Source of the DNA: Cytophagales bacterium Alg240-R148
Lineage (GTDB): Bacteria > Bacteroidota > Bacteroidia > Cytophagales > Cyclobacteriaceae
Assembly: GCA_900537185.1 (NCBI GenBank)
Contig: LS999828.1
Coordinates: 684,706 to 748,705, forward strand
Length of the DNA: 64,000 bases
Direction of reading: 5' to 3'
Shown here: piece after piece, positions 7,678 through 16,498 of the stretch
How the letters are laid out: each line of letters opens with the position of its first letter
Numbering within the stretch: the stretch's first letter is position 1
The notes under the pieces: model-generated
What the model was told of the DNA's origin: nothing
Seen by the model: only the letters and a program-made list of their open reading frames with translations
Databases searched by the model: none
Made by a program: the position numbers and the translations under genes

Positions 7678-9348
7678 TTAGTTGTCCCAAAAAATTCTAT
7701 CTGTTGCAATTACTCTTTGCTTAGGAGCGTTTGGATTGATCGTTAAATCCGTGTCCTCGTAAGGCATAGATACAGGAAAATCTCTACTTCTTTTGGTTAC
7801 GTTCAAGTTGTCTGTGTTGCCATCGTGCAACCTAGGGAAACCTGTTCTTCTGTAATCGTTATAAGTGTTTAGAGCATTACCAAAAGTGGCTATCCACTTT
7901 TGAGTCATGATAATTTCCAATTGAGTAAAACCAGCAGGAGGTGCATCGTAAACACCCAACACAGCGTTGGTGTAACCGTCTATTGTTGCTGCATCCATAG
8001 TTGGAGCCGAAGCATTTCCAGCAATTTCGTTTACTTTAGCGAAAGAAGCTCTGATAGCACTTTCTAAGTGTGTTCTTGCATTAGAACCAATCACGCCTTC
8101 TTGTGCCAACTCCGCTTTTAAGTATTCCAATTCCAAATACGTTAACATTCTGTGTGGAACTGTTCCAGGCCCAGTTACGTCACCAGCGGCCAATGTAGAA
8201 GCATTCGAAGCCACACCACCAAGACCATCGTCAAATCTACCACCCAATGGGTAAAGACCAGCAATAGTTTGAGAAGATGCCTGGCTGAAACCTTCATTCG
8301 GATCTATGTTAAATGAAAATGCATAGATGCTTAAGAAAGAAGTTCCAGAATTGGACGGACAGTACGCACAAGGGTTTTCTGCATCGCCATCCAATGACCC
8401 GGCTGGCAACTGGTTAAAGAAGTAATAAGGGATACGCGGATCTGGCACACCAAACTGGATACCACCATGGTTGAAAGTATCTTGAGACCTCATAACCTCA
8501 TAGAAGTAAGGACTGATGTAGTAGTTAGCACCACCTTTTGCATATTCCTGTGCGAAACCAGGGTTTCTGTTTTCAGGAGCAAATGAAGTTCCGTAATCCA
8601 ACTGAAAATCATCCTCGCCAGTACTGCGCAACATATCGTCTTCTGTTATCAACTGATTGATTTCAGCTTGGACATCGTTTACCAGTCTTGTTTGAACCAA
8701 CATTTTAAATTTCAAAGATTTTGCAAATCTTCTCCATTTTGCTAAGTCACCACCATATATAACGTCATCTGCACCTGGAGGTAGTGGACCACCTTTAGCC
8801 AAATTGGCAATGGCCACATCCAATTGAGATATTAAATCGGCATAAATTGCCGCATCGTCATCGTAGCTAGGATATGCATTGGCAAATCCTGCATTGGCAT
8901 CAAAATAAGGAATATCACCCCATACATCAACCATGTGCGAAAACAAGAAAACTTGAATTATTTCAGCAATACCTAGATAATGAAACTTTTCTTCTTCGGT
9001 TGCTTTTCTCTTCATTTCACGGATGTCCGTAAGAGAACCTGTGTAGTTGGAATTCCAAACCACAGCAATATTAAAGTCTGTACCTTGCGCACCGTAATCA
9101 TTTAAGTTACCTCTCTGCACGTAATGGTGCATCATGGTACCCAAATGTCCGTTCATACCACCTGAGTTACCTGTAACAAAGGCCGCATTTAGTTCGACAG
9201 ATGGCAACAATTGGTTCAATGGCACGTCTGAAGGGCTATTTGGATTATCGTTGATGTCCAAAAAGTCTTTACAGCTTGACAAAACCAATATTGCGAATAC
9301 CAATGCCGTTATTTTTGTAATTAATATTTTTGATTTCATGGTATACAT
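7678..9348 (-). CDS. SusD/RagB family nutrient-binding outer-membrane lipoprotein
   Basis: This is a 556-residue protein. The lipoprotein signal (VLSSCKDFLDINDNPNSPSD) and the alpha-helical TPR-rich body are those of the SusD-like group 2 family, including EYLKAELAQEG and the C-terminal RFPVSMPYED-like segment. SusD proteins form the lid of the SusC channel and capture ligand at the cell surface. The first ATG is 2 bases after the susC stop; a second in-frame ATG 9 bases later (9337-9339) gives a more usual signal peptide and could be the true start. The group is often found with peptide or uncharacterised substrates rather than with obvious polysaccharide loci. No glycoside hydrolase is encoded alongside. 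Confidence 0.93.
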   Translation of the reverse strand: MYTMKSKILITKITALVFAILVLSSCKDFLDINDNPNSPSDVPLNQLLPSVELNAAFVTGNSGGMNGHLGTMMHHYVQRGNLNDYGAQGTDFNIAVVWNSNYTGSLTDIREMKRKATEEEKFHYLGIAEIIQVFLFSHMVDVWGDIPYFDANAGFANAYPSYDDDAAIYADLISQLDVAIANLAKGGPLPPGADDVIYGGDLAKWRRFAKSLKFKMLVQTRLVNDVQAEINQLITEDDMLRSTGEDDFQLDYGTSFAPENRNPGFAQEYAKGGANYYISPYFYEVMRSQDTFNHGGIQFGVPDPRIPYYFFNQLPAGSLDGDAENPCAYCPSNSGTSFLSIYAFSFNIDPNEGFSQASSQTIAGLYPLGGRFDDGLGGVASNASTLAAGDVTGPGTVPHRMLTYLELEYLKAELAQEGVIGSNARTHLESAIRASFAKVNEIAGNASAPTMDAATIDGYTNAVLGVYDAPPAGFTQLEIIMTQKWIATFGNALNTYNDYRRTGFPRLHDGNTDNLNVTKRSRDFPVSMPYEDTDLTINPNAPKQRVIATDRIFWDN

Positions 9349-9350
9349 CT

Positions 9351-12300
9351 TTAAAAAGTTAAACTAAGATTAAATCCATAACGCTTAACAGAAGGAGCTG
9401 AATTGAATTCAAACCCTTGTGCATTGGAAGCACCAAACTGAGATACTTCAGGATCGAAGTTGGACGCTTCTGGGAAGTTTGGTGCATTGTACCAAAGGTT
9501 TCTTCCTACAAACGAAATATTGATAGATCCGAAAGGTGTTTTGTCCAATACAGATTGTGGAATAGTATAACCAAGAGAAACTTCTCTTAATCGGATGGTT
9601 GTTGCATCCCAAACACTCCACTCATCTTGTGCGTTAATGGCAAATGAATTACCAAACCAAAGAGCATTCTCTTCAATTAATGTAGTATTCTTAACCAATT
9701 CACCATTTTCATCTAAGATTGGTTTTCCAGTATTTGGATCTCCATACACACCAGGAATTATTCTAGTCTTTTCTCTGTCTTCAGTATCTTTCGTTACACC
9801 TCTACCCAACAATGATAAGTTGGTTACAGAATAAAGATCTCCTCCTTGTCTCCAATCCACAACTGCAGTTAAGGTAAACCCTTTGTAATTGAAAGAGTTG
9901 GTGAAACCTACCATAAAATCAGGATTTGGATTTCCAATTACTCTTGGAGTTAAATCACTGATCAACTGACCATTCGAAGGATCAATTAATAAGTTTCCTA
10001 AACTATCTCTAGCACTTACTGTACCTTTGATCAAACCATATTCTTCGCCTACAATGTGCACCGCTGATACGGAACCCGCAAAAGTTGGTCGCAACAATAC
10101 TTCGTCAATTCCTTCCACTAAAGACTCGATTTTATTGATGTTCTTAGTGAATGTACCTGTAAAATCCCAAGTGAAACCAGACTGAGTTTGAATTGGAGTA
10201 GCTTTTAACGTTACTTCCAAACCTCTGTTGGATACTTCACCAAGGTTGGTTAAGAAATTACTAAACCCAGAGGTTGAAGGAATACCAATAGATACAATCT
10301 GATCAAAAGTCTTTTTGTCGTATACTGCAACGTCCAATCCTAAACGGTTGTTTAAGAAAGACATCTCCGCACCAATTTCTAATTCATTTGTAATCTCAGG
10401 CTTCAAGTTCGGGTCAAATTCTGTGTTGGTTAAAGTAGCACCTGCCACACCATTGAAAGGAAGCGCTGTTGCATCCGGTGAAGGGCTTGTTATACCATTG
10501 CTGTTCACATTATAGAAAGGAGCCAATTGGTATGGGCCCGTATCACTACCTACTTGTGACCAGTTCACTTTAATCTTACCAAAATTTAGAGCAGAAGATT
10601 GAATATCAAATGCATCTGTGAACACCAATGACCCACTAACACTTGGGTAGAAATAAGTGTTGTTTTCAGTAGGAAGTGTTGAAGATTGGTCCATTCTACC
10701 TGAAGCAGTAATGAAAGCAAAATCTTTGTAACCACCTGTTGCTTCTGCAAAGAAACCAACATTTCTCTGGCGGGCATACCCACCACCATTTGGAACCACT
10801 GCATTGGTATTGTTTATGTTGTCCAAATCAAACACAACATACCCTGTACCCTGAACCGACTGAGACTCCGTTGTTCTTTGGTTCACATGGTTTCCTAAGT
10901 TTACATTCAAACTGATGTCTTCCGATAAATCTTTGTTGATATTTACTAAGAAGTAAGAATCAATTTCTTGGAAAGCGATATCAAAAGAAGTAAACTGTCC
11001 TGAACCGTTCGCTCCTCTTGACCCTGGTCGGAACCAATCTTTTGTTCTTTGAGTGTAACCGTTCAACCCGATTCTGTAGCTAACGTTCAACCATTCCAAG
11101 ATATCATATCCCAAACTTAAATTGGCATTCCAACGGTCGGTTTTAGAATCGTTACCAGCATTTCTTATGGACCATTCTGGGCTATCCGCCTGACTTGGGT
11201 CTACAAAGAATACGGAACCCAATGAAACTGGGTTTTGAAATGGCTGCCCTTGTAAGTCCCAGTTTCTACCGAGGTACAATGTTCTTGCAAATGCAGATGC
11301 ATTACCAATGGCATTGTTGGCACCTCCTTGGAAGGAATGTTGGAAGGTATTGGAGTAAGATAAATTGGCTCCTACGTTGAACCCATTTTCTAATTGAGAC
11401 ATGATACCTACACTGGCACTTGTTCTTTCAAATTTAGTATTGGGCACATACCCCTCGTGGTTGGTGTTGGAAACTACTGCATTCAACTGCAAGTTTTCAT
11501 TGCCACTTTTGATGCTCAAAGAGTTTTCAATCAAACGACCTGTTTGGAAAAAATCCTTTACGTTGTTTGGATATGCTTTATAAGGTACGTTGGTGCCCCA
11601 TAAATCTTCAAATCCTGCAATACCGTTGTACCAATGTGGAATGGAATCTCTAGATGCATATGGTTTAGAACCAATAAAAGGTGCACCCCAAGAACCATTG
11701 GCCTGTTGGTAATTGTAATTGGTACCAGTACCATAAGTGTTTTGGTAATCAGGAAGGTTGGCAATCTTCTCTATTGAATAAGAAGTGTTGAATCCCATTT
11801 CAAGTCCTTTTTTAGACTTCCCACTTGAACCAGTTTTGGTAGTAATCATAATTACACCATTGGCCGCTCTTGAACCATACAAACTAGCTGCTGCACCACT
11901 TTTTAGAATATTGATTGTTTCAATATTGTTAGGATCTAAATCTGACAACCTAGAACCATAAGCACCACCACCAGTTAACTGGTTTTGAGAACCATTTTCA
12001 CTGTTGTTATAAGCTACACCATCCACTACAATCAATGGCTGGTTAGAACCCAAAAGTGATGAGTTACCTCTAATTGTAATTCTAGTTGAGGAACCTGGAG
12101 CTCCACTACTACCTACAATGTTTACACCTGCTACTTTACCTTGCAAACCTCTAATAGCATCTGGTTCTGCAATCTTAGCAACTTTTTCTCCATCTACGGT
12201 TTCAACACCGTAACCTAAGGCTCTTTTTTCTCTTTCGATACCTAGAGCGGTTACTACAACTTCACCCAACTGGGTAACGTCGGCACTTAACACCACATCA

Positions 12301-12569
12301 ATTATGGATTGGCTGTTAATTGCGATCTCTTGACTCGCATACCCTACAAAAGAAAAGGTTAGAGTTGATCCTGCGGGCACCGATATTGAATAAGCGCCTT
12401 CCATGTCTGTAATTGTACCGGTAGAAGTACCTTTCACAATTACATTTACACCCGGTAAAGCAGAGCCATCTTCCTGGGCTGTTACTTTTCCGGTTACGGT
12501 TTGATCCTGTGCCATGAGCATACCGCCCATGCTGAACACGATTAAACCCAAAAGTAAAATCTTCTTCAT
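9351..12569 (-). CDS. SusC/RagA family TonB-linked outer-membrane transporter
   Basis: This is a 1072-residue protein. In order it has a signal peptide (MKKILLLGLIVFSMGGMLMAQ), a carboxypeptidase-like regulatory domain (VTGKVTAQEDGSALPGVNV to VVLSADVTQLGEVVVTALG), the SusC signature around residues 100-115, a plug domain (GLQGKVAGVNIVGSSGAPGS, ITIRGNSSLLG, PLIVVDGV), and a long beta barrel ending in an aromatic-terminal strand, YGFNLSLTF. It imports a ligand captured by SusD using TonB energy. It is the first gene of a susC-susD-lipoprotein operon. Upstream are a 5' hairpin, a -7 box and a CCCC-N6-GGGG element shared with the adjacent two-component operon. The absence of a hybrid sensor or ECF sigma/anti-sigma pair suggests that the neighbouring response regulator controls it. 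Confidence 0.96.
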   Translation of the reverse strand: MKKILLLGLIVFSMGGMLMAQDQTVTGKVTAQEDGSALPGVNVIVKGTSTGTITDMEGAYSISVPAGSTLTFSFVGYASQEIAINSQSIIDVVLSADVTQLGEVVVTALGIEREKRALGYGVETVDGEKVAKIAEPDAIRGLQGKVAGVNIVGSSGAPGSSTRITIRGNSSLLGSNQPLIVVDGVAYNNSENGSQNQLTGGGAYGSRLSDLDPNNIETINILKSGAAASLYGSRAANGVIMITTKTGSSGKSKKGLEMGFNTSYSIEKIANLPDYQNTYGTGTNYNYQQANGSWGAPFIGSKPYASRDSIPHWYNGIAGFEDLWGTNVPYKAYPNNVKDFFQTGRLIENSLSIKSGNENLQLNAVVSNTNHEGYVPNTKFERTSASVGIMSQLENGFNVGANLSYSNTFQHSFQGGANNAIGNASAFARTLYLGRNWDLQGQPFQNPVSLGSVFFVDPSQADSPEWSIRNAGNDSKTDRWNANLSLGYDILEWLNVSYRIGLNGYTQRTKDWFRPGSRGANGSGQFTSFDIAFQEIDSYFLVNINKDLSEDISLNVNLGNHVNQRTTESQSVQGTGYVVFDLDNINNTNAVVPNGGGYARQRNVGFFAEATGGYKDFAFITASGRMDQSSTLPTENNTYFYPSVSGSLVFTDAFDIQSSALNFGKIKVNWSQVGSDTGPYQLAPFYNVNSNGITSPSPDATALPFNGVAGATLTNTEFDPNLKPEITNELEIGAEMSFLNNRLGLDVAVYDKKTFDQIVSIGIPSTSGFSNFLTNLGEVSNRGLEVTLKATPIQTQSGFTWDFTGTFTKNINKIESLVEGIDEVLLRPTFAGSVSAVHIVGEEYGLIKGTVSARDSLGNLLIDPSNGQLISDLTPRVIGNPNPDFMVGFTNSFNYKGFTLTAVVDWRQGGDLYSVTNLSLLGRGVTKDTEDREKTRIIPGVYGDPNTGKPILDENGELVKNTTLIEENALWFGNSFAINAQDEWSVWDATTIRLREVSLGYTIPQSVLDKTPFGSINISFVGRNLWYNAPNFPEASNFDPEVSQFGASNAQGFEFNSAPSVKRYGFNLSLTF

Positions 12570-12600
12570 ATTAAAAATGTTTAGTTAGGAATAATACACA

Positions 12601-12622
12601 GGTAGAAATACACGTTTCTACC
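12601..12622 (-). other. Hairpin at the predicted 5' end of the susC mRNA
   Basis: GGTAGAAA and TTTCTACC form a perfect 8-bp stem with a 6-base loop. It begins about 7 bases downstream of the predicted -7 box, so the mRNA would start with this hairpin. Such 5' stems commonly protect messages from decay; that role is inferred. Confidence 0.5.
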
Positions 12623-12628
12623 ATAGTT

Positions 12629-12674
12629 CAAATTTCAGGAAAGTAGCGTTAACATTTATCCCCCGGAATAGAGG
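12629..12674 (-). promoter_or_regulatory. Predicted susC promoter with regulator site A
   Basis: Reading the minus strand, GAAATTTG at 12629-12636 resembles the TAnnTTTG -7 box. No good TTG -33 element lies at N19. Instead a pseudo-palindrome, CCCCGGAATAGAGG (plus strand, 12661-12674), lies 24 bp upstream of the box. The same element at the same 24-bp distance stands before the kinase gene, which fits an activator-dependent promoter. Confidence 0.5.
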
Positions 12675-12718
12675 AAATAAAGAGAGTTATTGGAGAGAAC
12701 TCACATAATTAGGGGGAT

Positions 12719-12744
12719 ATACATCCCCTGAATAGGGGATGTAT
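12719..12744. promoter_or_regulatory. Perfect 11-bp inverted repeat with core CCCCTGAATAGGGG (site B)
   Basis: The symmetric sequence has arms ATACATCCCCT and AGGGGATGTAT around GAAT. Its core is the strongest copy of the element found before susC and the kinase gene. It lies 31 bases past the response-regulator stop. It lacks a following T-run on the minus strand, which favours an operator over a terminator, though a hairpin role in the transcript is possible. Confidence 0.5.
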
Positions 12745-12774
12745 CGGTAATGAATTAAAAAAACGGGGGGTGCT

Positions 12775-13404
12775 TTATATCAACTTGTCTTGTGTTGCTT
12801 TGGCTATGGCTTCTGATTTACTATTGACCTGAAGCTTAGAATATATATTTTTAATATGTGATTTTGCCGTTTCTTTGGTAATAAAAAGCTCTTTGGCAAT
12901 CATGCTATAACTCTTGCCTTTCGCCAATAGTTCTAGCACTTCTGTTTCTCTGTTGGACAAGGGAGAATTGGGGTTTTTCTGAAAAGAAGTCACCACCATT
13001 TTTGCTATTTTAGAGCTCATTGGAGCACCACCTTGTAACACCTCTTCTATGCCTTCTAATAATTCTGAATGGTTGCTATTTTTAGTAATGTACCCGCTGG
13101 CTCCAGCGCACAAGGCTTGAAACACCAAATCGCTGTTTTCGTAAATGGTATTGACCAAAACCAATACATTGGGCATGATTTTTTTTATTTCACCAATGCC
13201 TTCAATCCCACTGATGCCTGGCAGTTCTAAATCCATTAGCACAATATCTGGCTTGTCTTTTTTTACATTTTTGATGGCATCTTCACAATTGTCGTACGTA
13301 TTAACAACAAAATATTTGGATATGCTATTGATGATAAGAGCAAAACCCTCCCGGACGGTTTTGTTATCTTCTACTATTATTATTCGAGTTCTAAAATATT
13401 GCAT
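12775..13404 (-). CDS. LuxR/NarL-type response regulator
   Basis: This is a 209-residue protein. The receiver domain (residues 1-120) has the acidic pair E12-D13, phospho-acceptor Asp58 (VLMDLELPG) and conserved Lys108 (GYITKNS). The C-terminal helix-turn-helix (residues ~148-205) reads LSNRETEVLELLAKGKSYSM and ETAKSHIKNIYSKL, typical of the LuxR/FixJ group. Its start is 23 bases after the stop of the histidine kinase gene, so the two form a two-component operon. It stands directly upstream of the susC operon in the direction of transcription. The CCCC-N6-GGGG elements on both sides are its most likely targets; that link is inferred. Confidence 0.95.
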   Translation of the reverse strand: MQYFRTRIIIVEDNKTVREGFALIINSISKYFVVNTYDNCEDAIKNVKKDKPDIVLMDLELPGISGIEGIGEIKKIMPNVLVLVNTIYENSDLVFQALCAGASGYITKNSNHSELLEGIEEVLQGGAPMSSKIAKMVVTSFQKNPNSPLSNRETEVLELLAKGKSYSMIAKELFITKETAKSHIKNIYSKLQVNSKSEAIAKATQDKLI

Positions 13405-13427
13405 GACCTATTATTTATCCTATTTAT

Positions 13428-16385
13428 TTAAAGTTTTCCATATAAATTAATTTCTATGCCCCCAGCTGCAGGTTGCTCACAACTAAAAAAACAACCAATT
13501 TGCCTCGCTCGCATACTCATGTTATTGAACCCATTACCTCGTTTAAGGGTTTCTTTGTCAAATCCAATGCCGTTGTCTCTAAGCTTTAATACGAATCCAT
13601 CGTGACTGAGGTTAATATCCAAATGAATTTCTGAGGCTTGGCTATGTTTTAAAGCGTTGGTCATAGCTTCTTTAAATACCAACACTATCTGTCTACTCCA
13701 ACCTCCAGGAACAGGAAATCGTTCCAAATTCAATTCTTCGGCACTTGAGAAAAACTGAATGTTCGTTTTCGCAAAAAGCTCTTCACCAAAATCTTTTATA
13801 TACGTATATATTTCATTTAAGTCGTCACTTGCTGGATCCATACTCCATATAAAATCTTTGGTTCCATTAAAAAGTGACTTGGTGTGCTTTTCTATATTAC
13901 CTAATAAATTAAGGATTTCTTCAGATTGATCCATTAATTTCATAGAAATTAAGTTCGTGAAAACCGTAATACTGGCCAATTGGTTGCCCATGTTGTCGTG
14001 GAAATCTCTGGCCATTCGCTTCCTTATCGCCTCTGCCTCTTCTGCCCTGACTTTTTCAATGGTCATGATTTTCTCCAGGTTTTGCCTTATTTTGTAGTTG
14101 TAGAGCACTTTTATTGCCACGGCAATCAGACAAAAAACCAAGGCCCAAAACCAAAACCGTTGCCAGTATGGCGGAATTATCTCAAATCTAAATTCTGAAG
14201 GAGAGGAGTTCCAAATCCCATCGTTGTTCATCGACCGAACTTTAAATGTGTAATTTCCTGGTGATAAATTGGTATAAGCGGCCTTGTTTACAGGCGATAC
14301 TGGAGACCATTCGTCTTTAAAGTTCTCCAACATAAACTGGTACTTCACTTCTGAAGAACCTGAAAGACAATTCCCGAAAAAAGTGAAATTGATGTGGTTC
14401 TGGTTGTGCTTGAGTTTTAAATTATAAGGTATGTTGGTCCAGCGGTTTACCGAATCAGAATAATCCGACCAGTCTACATCATTGTAGAAAAGTTGCACAT
14501 TCGAAATATAGGTAGTAGGCTCAAATGCATTTCTATCTTCCTTTTTGGGGTTGTATATGTAAATTCCATTTTTACTCCCAAACCAAATGGCCCCATCGCG
14601 GTCGTGAAAAATAGCACCATTATTGGGTTCTACATTGTAAAAGTTATCGTTACCAATACCAAAATTCTTAATATAATCGACTTCGTTGGTCTCTTGGTTC
14701 AATATTATTTTATCAAAACCCCGTTCTGTAGAAACAATAATGTTGCCATTGATGTCCATTGCCAAATTAAAAATAAAGTTGGATTTAAGGCCATCGTCAG
14801 AAGTAATCATTCTTCTTTCGTCTTTCAACTTATCGTAGCGGCAAATGCCATGTCCAGAATACCCTATCCAAAACTGTCCCTTTTTATCTTGTACAATAGT
14901 ATTGACTCTTTTGTTGAACAGAGAATTGTGTAAAAAAGGTTGCAAGGCCCCATCTTTAAAAACATTGATTCCTTTTCTTGTCACAATAAGTAATTCGTTG
15001 TTAACACTTTCAAATATATTCCACACCACATCGTCTAGCAAACCATTTGAAATGTCAAAATTTTTAATTTCATCCCCCACCAGCATAGACAACCCTTTGA
15101 TGGTAGCAACCCACAAACGGCCAGCCGAGTCCATGAATAGATCTCTCACCGAGTTGTGAATCATTCCATTTTCTTTGGTGAAAATTTTGTATTCGTCCCC
15201 TACTTTTTTAATCAATCCATTTCTTGTTCCAATCCACAAAGCACCATCGGCTCCTTTTGACAAAGCAGTAGTATACCTACTGCTGCCTTCAGGAAAACCA
15301 TGCAAGGCAGTAAATGTTTTATCTTTTAATCGGACCAACCCATTGCCCATAGTAGATATCCAATATTCATCGTTATCGCCTTTAACTACTGAGGTGACAT
15401 TCTGGTTGGACAATCCATGTTCCAAACCATACCGTGTAAACACGTCGTCTTTGTATTGGTAAATACCATCGCCATCTGTGCCCAACCACACACTGCCTTC
15501 TTTGTCCTGGTACAACTCTAAAACAGACTTGGCAGAAAATCCATTTTTTTCATTTATAAGCTCTAAGTTGCCATTGTAATATTTCATCACTTGATTGGAA
15601 GTTATTACCCACAAATTATCTTCCCTGTCTTGCAATACAGACTTCACAAACACACCTTCGAATCTTTCTATCCTTTCTATTCGCTTCTCCTGTTCTTTAT
15701 TTGGGTAGAACTTTATCAACCCTCCTGTGGTGCCTATAAAAATCACTTCTTTGGTAACAAAAAGAGACAAGGCAAATCCACGCAATTCTTTGCTAGAAAT
15801 AACTTTAGAAAAAACACCATCCTCGTATTTTACAAGTCCATTGACGACGGTAACAAACCAGATTATTCCAGAATTTTTATCTTGCTTGATATCGATAACT
15901 TTATCAGAAAAAAATCCGTTGGTTTCATTGTAATAAACAACTTCATGGTCATCGTTGATTCTCGCGATGCCTTTGGTAGAGGGTGAAAACCAAATATGGC
16001 CACTGGCATCTTCAAAAATTAAATTGACTGACTGCCCTTCGCTATTGATTATATTTGAAATTGAATCTCCTCTAACGAGCGAGACACCTCGGGCAGTGGC
16101 TGCCCATACCCTTCCTTTTTTATCACAAACTACACTGCGCACAAAATTAGATGACAACCCTTCTCGGCTCGAGTAATTCTTAAATGAAATTCCATTAAAT
16201 TTAGAAAGCCCGCCACCTTGGGTAGCCAACCACAAATTGCCAAAATTATCTTGGCAAATATCAAAAACTTGGGCTTGAGGCAAGCCTTCTGGTATACTAT
16301 AATGTGTGAAGTTATAGGACTGGCCGAAAACTAATCCAGTATTTACAAAAAAAAACGCAGCCAATATCACTTTATATTTCAGCAC
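13428..16385 (-). CDS. Sensor histidine kinase with periplasmic Reg_prop/Y_Y_Y domains
   Basis: This is a 985-residue protein. After a signal peptide (ending NTGLVFGQ) come two seven-bladed propellers built from repeats such as DNFGNLWLATQGGGLSKF and DRDGAIWFGSKNGIYIYN. A Y_Y_Y domain follows (LSPGNYTFKVRSMNNDGIW), then one membrane helix near residues 730-752. The cytoplasmic part has a HisKA_3 dimerisation domain with phospho-acceptor His796 (MARDFHDNMGNQLA) and a HATPase domain with an N-box (EAMTNALKH) and DNGIGFD. Propeller sensors of this type usually detect an extracytoplasmic ligand. Translation starts at a GTG (16383-16385), since an in-frame stop lies 15 bases upstream and no ATG is available. 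The response regulator follows at once. Confidence 0.95.
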   Translation of the reverse strand: MLKYKVILAAFFFVNTGLVFGQSYNFTHYSIPEGLPQAQVFDICQDNFGNLWLATQGGGLSKFNGISFKNYSSREGLSSNFVRSVVCDKKGRVWAATARGVSLVRGDSISNIINSEGQSVNLIFEDASGHIWFSPSTKGIARINDDHEVVYYNETNGFFSDKVIDIKQDKNSGIIWFVTVVNGLVKYEDGVFSKVISSKELRGFALSLFVTKEVIFIGTTGGLIKFYPNKEQEKRIERIERFEGVFVKSVLQDREDNLWVITSNQVMKYYNGNLELINEKNGFSAKSVLELYQDKEGSVWLGTDGDGIYQYKDDVFTRYGLEHGLSNQNVTSVVKGDNDEYWISTMGNGLVRLKDKTFTALHGFPEGSSRYTTALSKGADGALWIGTRNGLIKKVGDEYKIFTKENGMIHNSVRDLFMDSAGRLWVATIKGLSMLVGDEIKNFDISNGLLDDVVWNIFESVNNELLIVTRKGINVFKDGALQPFLHNSLFNKRVNTIVQDKKGQFWIGYSGHGICRYDKLKDERRMITSDDGLKSNFIFNLAMDINGNIIVSTERGFDKIILNQETNEVDYIKNFGIGNDNFYNVEPNNGAIFHDRDGAIWFGSKNGIYIYNPKKEDRNAFEPTTYISNVQLFYNDVDWSDYSDSVNRWTNIPYNLKLKHNQNHINFTFFGNCLSGSSEVKYQFMLENFKDEWSPVSPVNKAAYTNLSPGNYTFKVRSMNNDGIWNSSPSEFRFEIIPPYWQRFWFWALVFCLIAVAIKVLYNYKIRQNLEKIMTIEKVRAEEAEAIRKRMARDFHDNMGNQLASITVFTNLISMKLMDQSEEILNLLGNIEKHTKSLFNGTKDFIWSMDPASDDLNEIYTYIKDFGEELFAKTNIQFFSSAEELNLERFPVPGGWSRQIVLVFKEAMTNALKHSQASEIHLDINLSHDGFVLKLRDNGIGFDKETLKRGNGFNNMSMRARQIGCFFSCEQPAAGGIEINLYGKL

Positions 16386-16441
16386 ACCGAATAATATTTA
16401 TGTGTAATTTATAATATTCGTCAATTCACAAGGCAAAACCT

Positions 16442-16487
16442 CAAATATATATGAATATAACTAAAAATAACATCCCCTAAATCGGGG
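16442..16487 (-). promoter_or_regulatory. Predicted kinase-operon promoter with regulator site C
   Basis: On the minus strand TATATTTG (16442-16449) matches the TAnnTTTG -7 box exactly. The element CCCCTAAATCGGGG (plus strand, 16474-16487) is 24 bp upstream of it, the same geometry as at susC. The element could also be the stem of a terminator for porU2, since on the minus strand it is followed by ATGTTATTTTTA. Confidence 0.5.
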
Positions 16488-16498
16488 GAGTTGTGTTT

